Below are positions 54,702 through 62,233 of a stretch of DNA of 64,000 bases, piece by piece. The DNA is taken from assembly GCF_022346425.1 (NCBI RefSeq), contig NZ_JAKRCW010000005.1, positions 62,001 through 126,000 on the forward strand, read 5' to 3'. The notes under the pieces are model-generated. The model saw nothing but the letters and a program-made list of their open reading frames with translations. It was not told the origin of the DNA and did no database searches. Every line of letters starts with the position of its first letter. Within the stretch, counting starts at the first letter, position 1. This DNA comes from Pseudoglutamicibacter albus (GTDB taxonomy: Bacteria > Actinomycetota > Actinomycetes > Actinomycetales > Micrococcaceae). Made by a program: the position numbers and the translations under genes.

Positions 54702-55898
54702 TCACGCACTTGGCGGCACCGGGCCCAAAAACGCACGGAACGGCGCATCCAGCTGGTGCCCATCGGTCAGAAAACCGTCGTGGCCCACCGGGGTCGAAAC
54801 CATGTGCACAGGAACATCACCCGGCAGCGCATCCGCGATCCGCTGGGACTCTTGCGGATAATACAGACGGTCCGTGTCCACGGCCGCGATGAAGAACTCA
54901 ACGCCCACTACCTCGGCGAGAGCCGCTTCGACTCCCCCGCGGCCCCGACCAACGTCATGGCTCATGAGCGCCTCAGTGAGGGTCAGGTAGGCGTTGGCAT
55001 CGAAACGATTCACGAGCTTATGCGCTTGATGGTCCAGATACGACTCGACCGCGTAGCGGCCGCGTTCATCACGGCCAGCAGATCCCAGCGGAAGTTCGCT
55101 ACCTTGCGGCGAACGCCCAAAACGATGGTCCAGCTCGGCAGCGGAGCGGTAGGAGACGTGGGCGAGGCGGCGAGCTATACCTAGGCCACGCTGCGGGCCG
55201 GCCCCGTTCCCGTGGCTGTAATAGTCTCCGCCGTGGAATTGTGGGTCGAGCCGGATCGCCTCAGTTTGGATCTGCGCGAACGCGATCTGCTCGGCCGATG
55301 ATTCAGCGGTCGCGGCGATCACCGCGCATTTGGTGACGTGTTGCGGATAGCTCACGGCCCATTCGAGCGCACGCGCCCCGCCCATCGAGCCACCAACAAC
55401 GGCGTGCCACGCCTCAATGTTGAGTGCGTGCATGAGGCGCAGTTCAAGCTCGACCATGTCGCGGATCGTGACGAACGGGAAACGCGAACCATACGGTTGC
55501 CCGTCCTCGGCCAGCGAGGCCGGGCCGATCGTGCCTGAGCACCCACCCAAGGCCGCCGGAACCACTGCGCAATACATGGTGGTGTCCACCGGCTTACCCG
55601 GGCCAACGACCTCGCGCCACCAACCAGGCTGCGGTGCATCCGCATCGGTCACTGACGCATCGTTAGCCGGCACATCGTTAGCCGGCGCTCCGTCGGCTGC
55701 GTGGGTGTCGCCGGTCAGCGCGTGCAAAACGAGGACCGCGTTACTGCGCTCAGCGTTGAGCTCGCCGAAAACCTCGTACGCGATATGGGTTTGGGGAAGG
55801 TGCCCGCCTGTCTCTAGATCCAGCGGGCCCAGCGGGAGGATCTTCACAGCGCTCTCGGGGGCGTTGTGTTGTGAGTGTTCTCGTACATCCAACGTCAT
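54702..55898 (-). CDS. metX: Homoserine O-acetyltransferase
   Basis: Activates homoserine for methionine synthesis; 398 residues from ATG 55898. GGSMGGARALEW carries the nucleophile Ser171; Asp is in VDTDRLYYP and His in VGHDGFLTDG. An insert near residues 70–90 contains the repeat PANDVPANDASVTD, coded by a 15-bp tandem repeat (CATCGTTAGCCGG at 55658 and 55673). Lies downstream of metY, probably under the same SAM riboswitch. Confidence 0.95.
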   Translation of the reverse strand: MTLDVREHSQHNAPESAVKILPLGPLDLETGGHLPQTHIAYEVFGELNAERSNAVLVLHALTGDTHAADGAPANDVPANDASVTDADAPQPGWWREVVGPGKPVDTTMYCAVVPAALGGCSGTIGPASLAEDGQPYGSRFPFVTIRDMVELELRLMHALNIEAWHAVVGGSMGGARALEWAVSYPQHVTKCAVIAATAESSAEQIAFAQIQTEAIRLDPQFHGGDYYSHGNGAGPQRGLGIARRLAHVSYRSAAELDHRFGRSPQGSELPLGSAGRDERGRYAVESYLDHQAHKLVNRFDANAYLTLTEALMSHDVGRGRGGVEAALAEVVGVEFFIAAVDTDRLYYPQESQRIADALPGDVPVHMVSTPVGHDGFLTDGHQLDAPFRAFLGPVPPSA

Positions 55899-55963
55899 AA
55901 CGCTGCTTTCGCTTCGTGAGTTTCTATCGCTTTCGTTGCTACATGCCAATGTCCCGGCGCTAG

Positions 55964-57295
55964 CTAGGCGCGGGCGGCGTGGAAGGCGTCGAAGCCCTTC
56001 TGCAGGTCGGCGATGATGTCATCCACGTGTTCAAGGCCCACTGAGAGGCGGACTGTGCCTGGGCCTACGCCGGCGGCTCGCTTCTCTTCCGGAGACAGCT
56101 GGGAGTGGGTTGTGGATGATGGATGCGCCACGAGCGAGCGGACGTCACCGAGGTTGGCCAAGAGCGAGTGCAGCTCGAGCGCGTCCACGAAGGCGCGGGC
56201 CGCTTCCTCGTTGTCTTCAGCTCCCCTGATCTCGAAGGAGACGATCGCGCCCACCCCTTCGGGTGCGTAGTGGCGGCCACGTTCATACCACGGGCAGGAT
56301 TCCAAGCCGGCATAGATGGTCGCGGAGACGTCATCGCGCGCTTCGAGCCATTGAGCGACCTTCTGCGCGTTCTCGATGTGCCTCTCAACACGCAGAGAGA
56401 GCGTTTCGAGGCCTTGGGCGATCAGGAAGGAGTTCATTGGGGAGATCGCAGCGCCGGTGTCACGCAACAACTGCACGCGGATCTTCAGGATGTAAGAGAG
56501 GTTCGCACCCAGTGGCGAGCCAACACCCATATCGCGGCCGTAAACGATGCCGTGATAGGACTCATCCGGCTGGTTGAAACCCGGGAAACGCTCCGGGTGT
56601 TGGGTGTAGTCGAAGTTTCCTGAGTCAATAATGACCCCGCCCATCGCGGTTCCGTGGCCGCACAGGTACTTGGTTGCGGAGTGAACCACGACGTCGGCGC
56701 CCCATTCGATCGGGCGCAGCGAGTACGGGGTTGCCAGCGTGTTGTCAATGATGAGCGGTACGCCTGCCTCATCGTGTGCAATCGCGGCGATGTTTTCGAT
56801 GTCGAACACGTCTTGGCGCGGGTTACCGATGGTCTCGCCGAAGAAGGCCTTGGTGTTCGGCTTGATTGCCCCGCGCCATGCATCCAGGTCGTCTGGATCT
56901 TCCACGAACGTGACCTCGACACCGAGCTTAGGCAGAGTGTGCTTGAAGAGGTTCTGCGTCCCGCCATAGAGGGATGGCGATGCGACGATGTGATCGCCGG
57001 CTTCCGCAACATTGAGGATCGCATAGCTCGTAGCCGCCATTCCGGAGGCGACGAACAGCGCACCGACGCCGCCTTCGAGGCTTGCCATGCGGTTCTCGAT
57101 GACCTCGGTGGTCGGGTTACCTAAGCGCGTATAGATAGGCCCCAGCTCGCTCAGCGCAAAGCGGTTGGCAGCAGCCTCGGTGTCAGGGAAAACATACGCG
57201 TTGGTCAGGTGGATCGGTAACGCTTGCGAACCCGTGGTCGGGTCTGGAGTCTGGCCGGCGTGGATCTGACGAGTTTCGAACTTTTGTTGCGACAT
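55964..57295 (-). CDS. metY: O-acetylhomoserine sulfhydrylase
   Basis: PLP enzyme that joins sulfide to O-acetylhomoserine to give homocysteine; 443 residues. HSATKYLCGHGTAMGG contains the PLP Lys; YTRLGNPTTEVIENRMASLEGG and SGMAATSYAIL are typical of the Cys/Met metabolism family, OAH branch. ATG at 57295 gives MSQQKFETR; the frame to 57337 lies in the riboswitch leader. Its ribosome site (AGGGG) can pair with CCCCT upstream. Confidence 0.95.
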   Translation of the reverse strand: MSQQKFETRQIHAGQTPDPTTGSQALPIHLTNAYVFPDTEAAANRFALSELGPIYTRLGNPTTEVIENRMASLEGGVGALFVASGMAATSYAILNVAEAGDHIVASPSLYGGTQNLFKHTLPKLGVEVTFVEDPDDLDAWRGAIKPNTKAFFGETIGNPRQDVFDIENIAAIAHDEAGVPLIIDNTLATPYSLRPIEWGADVVVHSATKYLCGHGTAMGGVIIDSGNFDYTQHPERFPGFNQPDESYHGIVYGRDMGVGSPLGANLSYILKIRVQLLRDTGAAISPMNSFLIAQGLETLSLRVERHIENAQKVAQWLEARDDVSATIYAGLESCPWYERGRHYAPEGVGAIVSFEIRGAEDNEEAARAFVDALELHSLLANLGDVRSLVAHPSSTTHSQLSPEEKRAAGVGPGTVRLSVGLEHVDDIIADLQKGFDAFHAARA

Positions 57296-57305
57296 ATACA
57301 GTGCA

Positions 57306-57326
57306 CCCCTTGATTCATAGGAGGGG
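57306..57326 (-). promoter_or_regulatory. Hairpin that can hide the metY ribosome site
   Basis: CCCCT (57306–57310 on the plus strand, the AGGGG ribosome site on the mRNA) can pair with AGGGG at 57322–57326. Together with the riboswitch this suggests control of translation start. The stem is only 5 bp. Confidence 0.4.
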
Positions 57327-57382
57327 CTTGCCCGCATACACCGGTTGAATTGACGTAACGTCCGCCCGGATACGGGCGGGCA

Positions 57383-57499
57383 GAGCCCGCGCTTGCCACA
57401 GCGGCATTCCCGTGTGACCAGGTCCTCACCCGGGGCACCCCGCCGCGGACGGAGGGTTGCCGGCCAGCAAACCGGGGTTTTGCACTGGCACTCATGACC
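57383..57499 (-). promoter_or_regulatory. SAM-IV riboswitch upstream of metY
   Basis: The minus strand begins GGTCATGAGTGCCAG and contains GCTGGCCGGCAACCCTCC, GGGGTGCCCCGGGTGA and the 3' pseudoknot strand GGCAAGCGCGGG, the layout of the actinobacterial SAM-IV class. The 117-base aptamer ends about 88 bases before metY. A 7-bp hairpin (57362–57379) follows and could be part of the switch. High SAM is expected to lower metY and metX expression. Confidence 0.93.
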
Positions 57500-57582
57500 T
57501 TGGCAATTAGCCTACAACACGCCAACCCACTGGCACCACATAACACCCACCACACCCGGTTTGATCCACAGGCCGGACTTCA

Positions 57583-57600
57583 ACTTAGGTAAACCTAAGT
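57583..57600. promoter_or_regulatory. Perfect palindrome ACTTAGGT-AA-ACCTAAGT, candidate operator
   Basis: Two 8-base arms around AA lie 35 bases before the VOC gene and about 84 bases before the 5' end of the SAM-IV aptamer on the other strand. The half-sites TTAGGT/ACCTAA resemble DtxR/IdeR metal-box halves, but the centre is shorter than the known 19-bp box. Confidence 0.55.
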
Positions 57601-57634
57601 AGAGATGTGGCTCACACAGTGTCAGATTTAACCC

Positions 57635-58276
57635 ATGAAGCTCGATCACGTTTCTTATGCTTGCGGGCCAGAAGGCCTCATCACCACCGCAGACCGTATC
57701 GCCGATCAGCTCGGGCTCCGGTACGTCAAAGGAGGCGTGCACCCACGCTTCGGAACACGCAACGTGTTCTTCCCCCTCCACAACCACCAGTACCTCGAAG
57801 TCGTTGAGGTACTAGACCACCCGGCCACTCTCCAGCAGCCGTTCAGGAAGGCAGTACGCGCCCGAAGCGAGATGGGTGGCGGATGGATGGGCTGGGTCGT
57901 CTCAGTAGAGGACCTCACACCTATCGAGGAGCGCCTGCAACGCGGCGCGGTCCCCGGTTCGCGTAAGTTCCCCGACGGGCGAGAGCTCACGTGGCGCCAG
58001 ATCGGCATCAACGGGCTCATCGCAGACCCTCAGCTTCCCTACTTCCTCCGCTGGGACGAGAGCTTCGAGGACCTGCACCCATCCCGGGCTGAAGAGCCAC
58101 ACGGGGAAATCGTGGAACTCACGATCTCCGGTAACCGCGAACGCATCGACGAATGGCTCGGCCACCCAGGTGAAGACTTCAAGGGTGAGGTCACATTCAA
58201 CTTCACTTCCCCTTCCGGGATGCCGGGCCTGCAATCGGTCACGTTGAAGACCCCGAAGGGCCTCGTAACCCTCTAA
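57635..58276 (+). CDS. VOC-superfamily glyoxalase-like protein
   Basis: 213 residues. MKLDHVSYACGPEGL and LHNHQYLEVVEVLD give the repeated beta-alpha-beta-beta units and possible metal ligands of a glyoxalase-like domain (PF13468 type). Substrate unknown. No ribosome site precedes the ATG (ATTTAACCCATG), so a leaderless mRNA is likely. The palindrome upstream suggests its own regulator. Confidence 0.85.
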   Translation: MKLDHVSYACGPEGLITTADRIADQLGLRYVKGGVHPRFGTRNVFFPLHNHQYLEVVEVLDHPATLQQPFRKAVRARSEMGGGWMGWVVSVEDLTPIEERLQRGAVPGSRKFPDGRELTWRQIGINGLIADPQLPYFLRWDESFEDLHPSRAEEPHGEIVELTISGNRERIDEWLGHPGEDFKGEVTFNFTSPSGMPGLQSVTLKTPKGLVTL

Positions 58277-58318
58277 CAGCGTTGGCCCGGCGGCGGCTGA
58301 CAGGGCCGACGGCGCGGG

Positions 58319-59146
58319 CTAGCTGCCGTACCCGAACCATGCCGTGAGCAGCGGGTAGCCCACAAACGCGACCGCATCGAGTAAGAAGTGCGCCCAGATG
58401 AGCGGCATGATGCGGCGTTTGTGTAGGTAGTAGAGCCCAAAGATCACGCCCATCGCTACGTTGCCGATGAACGGCCCGATGCCTTGGTAGAGGTGGTAGG
58501 AGCCGCGCACTACGGCGCAGAAGATGATGATCGCGGTAGGCGTCCATTTCAGTGTTGCGAGCCGCTCATGCAGATAGGCGAGCACCACGATCTCTTCAAG
58601 TAACCCGTTCTTGAGTGCGGCCAACAGCAACACGGGCACGCTCCACCACGCATCCGGCAGGCCTGAGGTCGTGATTGCGGTCGTGACACCGAGCGCCCTG
58701 CCCACCGCGTATACCGCGAGGGTTCCTACGCCGATGAGCACGAAGAATGCGAAACCCACTGCGGCGTCGCTACCGCATCGTTGACCGTCAATGCCCCACC
58801 TGCGCCAAGGCTTATTGCCCGGCCAGCGTGAAAGAAGGTAGATCACGAGCGCTACCGGGGCAAGCGCAAAGAAGATGCCGGCAAGCTGATACAGCAGATC
58901 AATCCACTCACGCGTGCTAGTTGAGGTGTTGAGGGCCGCGGTCCCGGAGGAGATGGGGCCGCGCGTGATGGTGTCGAGCAAGTCGATGAGCGCATACACC
59001 CCGGATTTGCCCAAAGAGAGCGCCAGGACGATGCCGATCTCCCACCCCAGGGCCTTTCGCGAGGGCGCCCCCAGCTCGCCCAGGCCGGGCGTCTTCGCTG
59101 AGCCGTCACCGTCTGGGGTGTGTGCGTGTGGGGATTGGGCACTCAT
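58319..59146 (-). CDS. CPBP (CAAX-like) intramembrane metalloprotease
   Basis: 275 residues with about seven membrane segments. Conserved motifs are LLEEIVVLAYLHERL (EE pair), RGSYHLYQG (His) and WAHFLLDAV (His/Asp). Substrate unknown. ATG at 59146 is chosen; the frame to 59188 would run past the divergent start region. Confidence 0.87.
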   Translation of the reverse strand: MSAQSPHAHTPDGDGSAKTPGLGELGAPSRKALGWEIGIVLALSLGKSGVYALIDLLDTITRGPISSGTAALNTSTSTREWIDLLYQLAGIFFALAPVALVIYLLSRWPGNKPWRRWGIDGQRCGSDAAVGFAFFVLIGVGTLAVYAVGRALGVTTAITTSGLPDAWWSVPVLLLAALKNGLLEEIVVLAYLHERLATLKWTPTAIIIFCAVVRGSYHLYQGIGPFIGNVAMGVIFGLYYLHKRRIMPLIWAHFLLDAVAFVGYPLLTAWFGYGS

Positions 59147-59179
59147 GCATCCGATTATGCTCGGTAGGCTGGATGCATG
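59144..59179. promoter_or_regulatory. Inverted repeat containing both start codons of a divergent pair
   Basis: CATGCATCC (59144–59152) and GGATGCATG (59171–59179) are perfect inverted copies 18 bases apart. Each holds the ATG of one of the two divergent genes, so both start as GGATGC-ATG. The middle has overlapping -10-like boxes, TATGCT (59156–59161, plus) and CATAAT (59154–59159, minus). Confidence 0.6.
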
Positions 59180-60085
59180 GCCAGGCAACCCACGAGCGAA
59201 GAAGTTGAACGCGCCAACGCTTTATACCCTGCCGCGGATTGGGTTTCTGGCCGGGTTGAGGAATCTGGGAAGTCGAACCTGGTTCTCATCCCGGCAGACC
59301 CGGTTCCTGAGGTTGTGTTCCGGATGGCCCGGACTCGTGAGGAGGCGCTCGCCCAAGCCCGCCGTGCCGCGTTAGCGGATGCGCTTGCCCCGCATGTTCC
59401 GTGGCTCGTCCCTGAATCCCGCTCCCCGATCGATTCCGCCGGCGGGATCATCCAACGTTTCATCCCAGGTGCCGCCCACCCGCTACACCAAGGCGACCCT
59501 GCAGTATTGGGGCGGATTATTACCGACCTGCAAGCGGTTCCGTTGAGCGCCTACGAAGGCCTGGTTGGCGCGCCCTGGGAGGCAGAACCTCAATGGACCC
59601 AGGCCCGCGCCGATGCCGCGATCGATGCGCTTGAGCCCGATGTGCGGGCAAGTGCCGCTACCGTGTTAGCTACTCTGGGTCAGATGGAGCAAGCCATGGG
59701 ATCCGCGGTGGGCCAAGGCGCCGCTCTTCGCGGTTCACTCCGGCGTGGTTTAGTGCATGGGGACTTAGCGGGCCGGAATATGCACTGGCGTGATGGCGAG
59801 CTGATCGGGATCCTCGACTGGGACAAAGCATCCTTGTGGGACCCAGCGATCAATCTGGCGCATCTATCCCTGTGGCACGGCCAAGACGTGATCGACCCGT
59901 CAGCCCCGGATGAGTTCTTCGCGGCTCGAGCCCACGTGTGGAACGGGTCATTGGCGTTGACTCGCGTGGCTGACGCCGCACTACGCGGTGGCGTGAAAAC
60001 CTGGGGCCGGCTTTTGAGGAAGACCCAGCCGCGCATCATCCGGGCCGCTCAAGCCGCACACGTATGCCGCGAGCTGCTGCAGTAA
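59177..60085 (+). CDS. APH-family phosphotransferase
   Basis: 302 residues. The kinase loops LVHGDLAGRNMHW (catalytic Asp) and GILDWDKASLWDPA (metal-binding Asp) define the aminoglycoside phosphotransferase / kinase-like family. The substrate may be a small metabolite rather than an antibiotic; nothing here points to resistance. Shares a start element with the CPBP gene. Confidence 0.87.
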   Translation: MARQPTSEEVERANALYPAADWVSGRVEESGKSNLVLIPADPVPEVVFRMARTREEALAQARRAALADALAPHVPWLVPESRSPIDSAGGIIQRFIPGAAHPLHQGDPAVLGRIITDLQAVPLSAYEGLVGAPWEAEPQWTQARADAAIDALEPDVRASAATVLATLGQMEQAMGSAVGQGAALRGSLRRGLVHGDLAGRNMHWRDGELIGILDWDKASLWDPAINLAHLSLWHGQDVIDPSAPDEFFAARAHVWNGSLALTRVADAALRGGVKTWGRLLRKTQPRIIRAAQAAHVCRELLQ

Positions 60086-60095
60086 TCCCCTCGGC

Positions 60096-60143
60096 CTCAT
60101 ACTGTTGAGCTCGCTACGGGGCTCATACTGTGGAGCTCGCTAG
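60096..60143. repeat. 26-bp tandem duplication at the stop of the 60140 gene
   Basis: CTCATACTGTTGAGCTCGCT (from 60096) and CTCATACTGTGGAGCTCGCT (from 60122) differ at one base. The second copy includes the gene's TAG (CTA 60140–60142); the first repeats CTA downstream. Confidence 0.95.
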
Positions 60144-60331
60144 TTCGAGCGGTAGGTCCGCACGCCCGGTTTCTTTGGCGGTTCAATAGGCCAGAACGCT
60201 ACAACCGCCCACCAGGATGCGATCATCAACACGACCGTGATACCGATGATGAGGCTCACGTTAGGGACAAAGAAGAGCAGATACGCGACGATCACGGCGC
60301 CAAACAGTGCGCCGAAATATTTGTTGTCCAT
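60140..60331 (-). CDS. Small two-helix membrane protein
   Basis: 63 residues with two hydrophobic helices (FGALFGAVIVAYLLFFV and SLIIGITVVLMIASWWAVVAF) and a basic, Pro-rich tail. No family recognised. The ribosome site is weak (GGAGA is about 25 bases away). Codon use and the clean two-helix profile support a real gene. Confidence 0.65.
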   Translation of the reverse strand: MDNKYFGALFGAVIVAYLLFFVPNVSLIIGITVVLMIASWWAVVAFWPIEPPKKPGVRTYRSN

Positions 60332-60440
60332 CGTTGTCGGTGTTCACGTTCTTCTCCGGAGATTACTTGCCGCATCCGGCTGAGCTGTTGAAGGCCCGCC
60401 CAGTTCTGTTAGATGAGCACTGCTGCGTGGATGCGCGAAA

Positions 60441-60465
60441 CGCCCGGGGTCTGTGACCCCGGGCG
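60441..60465 (-). terminator. Terminator of tpx
   Basis: A perfect 11-bp GC-rich stem (60441–60451 with 60455–60465) with a 3-base loop, followed by TTT on the minus strand, 16 bases past the tpx stop. Confidence 0.85.
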
Positions 60466-60481
60466 CCAGCACGTGTGTGGT

Positions 60482-60976
60482 TTAGAGGACGTTGAGGACC
60501 TCGTCGTACGCTGGTTCCTCACCCACGCTTGGAGTCAGGGAGGAGTAGAGCACGGTGCCGTCCGTGTCGATCACGATGACGCCGCGAGCCATGAGGCCCT
60601 TCATTGGCCCGTCTGCGAACTTGATGCCGTAGTCCTCGCCGAAGCTCGAACGGAATGCCGAGGTCGCAACAACGTTGTCGATGCCTTCAGCACCGCAGAA
60701 GCGGCCGAGCGCGAACGGAAGGTCCATGGACACAGTCACAACAACCGTGTTCTCAAGGCCCGCTGCACGCTTATTGAATTCGCGAACGGACTGGGCGCAC
60801 ACCCCGGTATCGATCGACGGGAACACGTTCAACACAACGCGCTTGCCTGCGTAATCCTTGAGGGTTACGTCTTCAAGGTCGGTGTTGACGGTAGTGAACT
60901 CTGGGGCGGCCTTACCTACAGCGGGGAGGTCGCCAACCGTGTTGAGGGTCTTACCTTGGAACTCGATAGTAGCCAT
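60482..60976 (-). CDS. tpx: Thiol peroxidase
   Basis: Thioredoxin-dependent reduction of peroxides; 164 residues. Peroxidatic Cys60 in PSIDTGVCAQSVREFN and resolving Cys94 in GRFCGAEG match the atypical 2-Cys Tpx group. AAGGA before the ATG is suitable. Single-gene unit with its own terminator. Confidence 0.97.
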   Translation of the reverse strand: MATIEFQGKTLNTVGDLPAVGKAAPEFTTVNTDLEDVTLKDYAGKRVVLNVFPSIDTGVCAQSVREFNKRAAGLENTVVVTVSMDLPFALGRFCGAEGIDNVVATSAFRSSFGEDYGIKFADGPMKGLMARGVIVIDTDGTVLYSSLTPSVGEEPAYDEVLNVL

Positions 60977-61068
60977 AGCCTTATCCTTTCAGAGGTGCCC
61001 CAGCATTTGGCAAGGGTTTAGCCTCAGGCTTAGCCAACAGCGGACATCAGCGCCACGCTTCCGGCGCT

Positions 61069-61099
61069 TGCGGACGGGCAGCGTCTGCGGACGGGCAGC
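61069..61099. repeat. 17-bp-period direct repeat between tpx and rbsK
   Basis: TGCGGACGGGCAGC occurs at 61069–61082 and 61086–61099. A weaker third piece (CCGGATGGGCGAG) follows, and GTCAGCG is duplicated at 61117 and 61129, the second covering the rbsK TGA. Confidence 0.8.
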
Positions 61100-61129
61100 C
61101 TTTCCGGATGGGCGAGGTCAGCGGTTCTG

Positions 61130-62023
61130 TCAGCGTACTGGCAACACGCCGTAGGATGCTTGGGCTCCGGGACGGGTCACGGTGTCGGCGGCGTAACGGC
61201 TTGCGTAGGAGGCCGCTTCGGCGAGGCTGTCCCCTGCCGCGAGCCGCGCAGCAAGCGCCCCGACATACGCGTCCCCGGCACCGGTGGTGTCAACGGGTTT
61301 CACGGTGTGAGCTGGGATCTTGTGTTCGCCGGTCTCGTCCATCACGTGTGAACCGCTTGCGCCCAGGGTCATGACCACCGAACGCACTCCGGCGGCTTTG
61401 AGCTCACGGACGATCTCCTTATCGCTCAGCCCCTCAGGGTCGCCGCCGAGCATCTTCAGCGCCCCTGCGCCCTCGTGTTCGTTGACGACCAACGGGTCAG
61501 CCCGCAAGATCAGATCAGCCGGGACGTCGATGACGGGTGCGAGGTTGAAAACCACCCGGTCCTCGGCCGCCGCGAAGGCAGCCTGGATTCCCGTGACCGG
61601 GATTTCACCCTGCAACACAACCACACCTTCAACAGCGTGGGCGCGTGCCTGCACGGCCCCTGCATCAAGGTGCTGATTAGCGCCGGCGATCACGATGATC
61701 GTGTTTTCTGCCCCGTGGTCCACCGTGATGATCGCGGTTCCTGTTGGTTCGTCTTCACGCACGAGCACGTGGCTCAAGTCAACACCATCCGCTGTGAGCA
61801 GTTCGTGGGCCTCCCGCGCGGCATCGTCGCTTCCGATGGCAGTGATGAACCGGACGCGGGCGCCAGCTCGCGAGGCCGCGAGCGCTTGGTTTCCGCCCTT
61901 GCCACCAGGGGAATGCACGAGTGTACGCCCTAGGAGGGTCTCACCTGGCCCCGGTAGGCGGTGCACGGTAGCGGTGATGTCCAGGTTGGTGGACCCCACA
62001 ACGGTGACGGTTGGCTTACTCAT
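61130..62023 (-). CDS. rbsK: Ribokinase (PfkB family)
   Basis: Phosphorylates ribose; 297 residues. STNLDITATVHRLPGPGET, the anchor SPGGKGGNQALAASR and the catalytic DTTGAGDAYVGALAARL are typical of ribokinase. Other sugar kinases of the family cannot be fully excluded. The frame is open to 62113, but ATG at 62023 (MSKPTVTVV) has AAGGAG upstream. No ribose transporter is adjacent. Confidence 0.9.
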   Translation of the reverse strand: MSKPTVTVVGSTNLDITATVHRLPGPGETLLGRTLVHSPGGKGGNQALAASRAGARVRFITAIGSDDAAREAHELLTADGVDLSHVLVREDEPTGTAIITVDHGAENTIIVIAGANQHLDAGAVQARAHAVEGVVVLQGEIPVTGIQAAFAAAEDRVVFNLAPVIDVPADLILRADPLVVNEHEGAGALKMLGGDPEGLSDKEIVRELKAAGVRSVVMTLGASGSHVMDETGEHKIPAHTVKPVDTTGAGDAYVGALAARLAAGDSLAEAASYASRYAADTVTRPGAQASYGVLPVR

Positions 62024-62034
62024 GCGCGCTCTCC

Positions 62035-62162
62035 TTGCGTGATGCGCTCTACGTTGCGTGATGCTCGAAACTGCATCGTGTGTGGCACTGACGCGGTGTA
62101 TGAACGGCGCCATGTAGGAACTGGCGCGGTGTATGAAGTGGCAGGCTATTTAAAGTGGCAGG
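62035..62162. repeat. Three successive short direct duplications between gatB and rbsK
   Basis: TTGCGTGATGC is at 62035 and 62054; CTGACGCGGTGTATGAACG at 62088 matches CTGGCGCGGTGTATGAAGT at 62121; AAGTGGCAGG is at 62136 and 62153. Together they make up most of this gap, which has no gene. Confidence 0.8.
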
Positions 62163-62233
62163 GCGTTAACCGCTGGTCCCCGCCTCGTGGTGAGGACCAA
62201 CGGTCACCATCCCGAGACGGGGAGCAAGCGAGG

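Noticed and set aside
59177-60085. Aminoglycoside resistance gene
   Set aside because: The catalytic loops show only the broad APH fold; nothing ties it to an antibiotic substrate.
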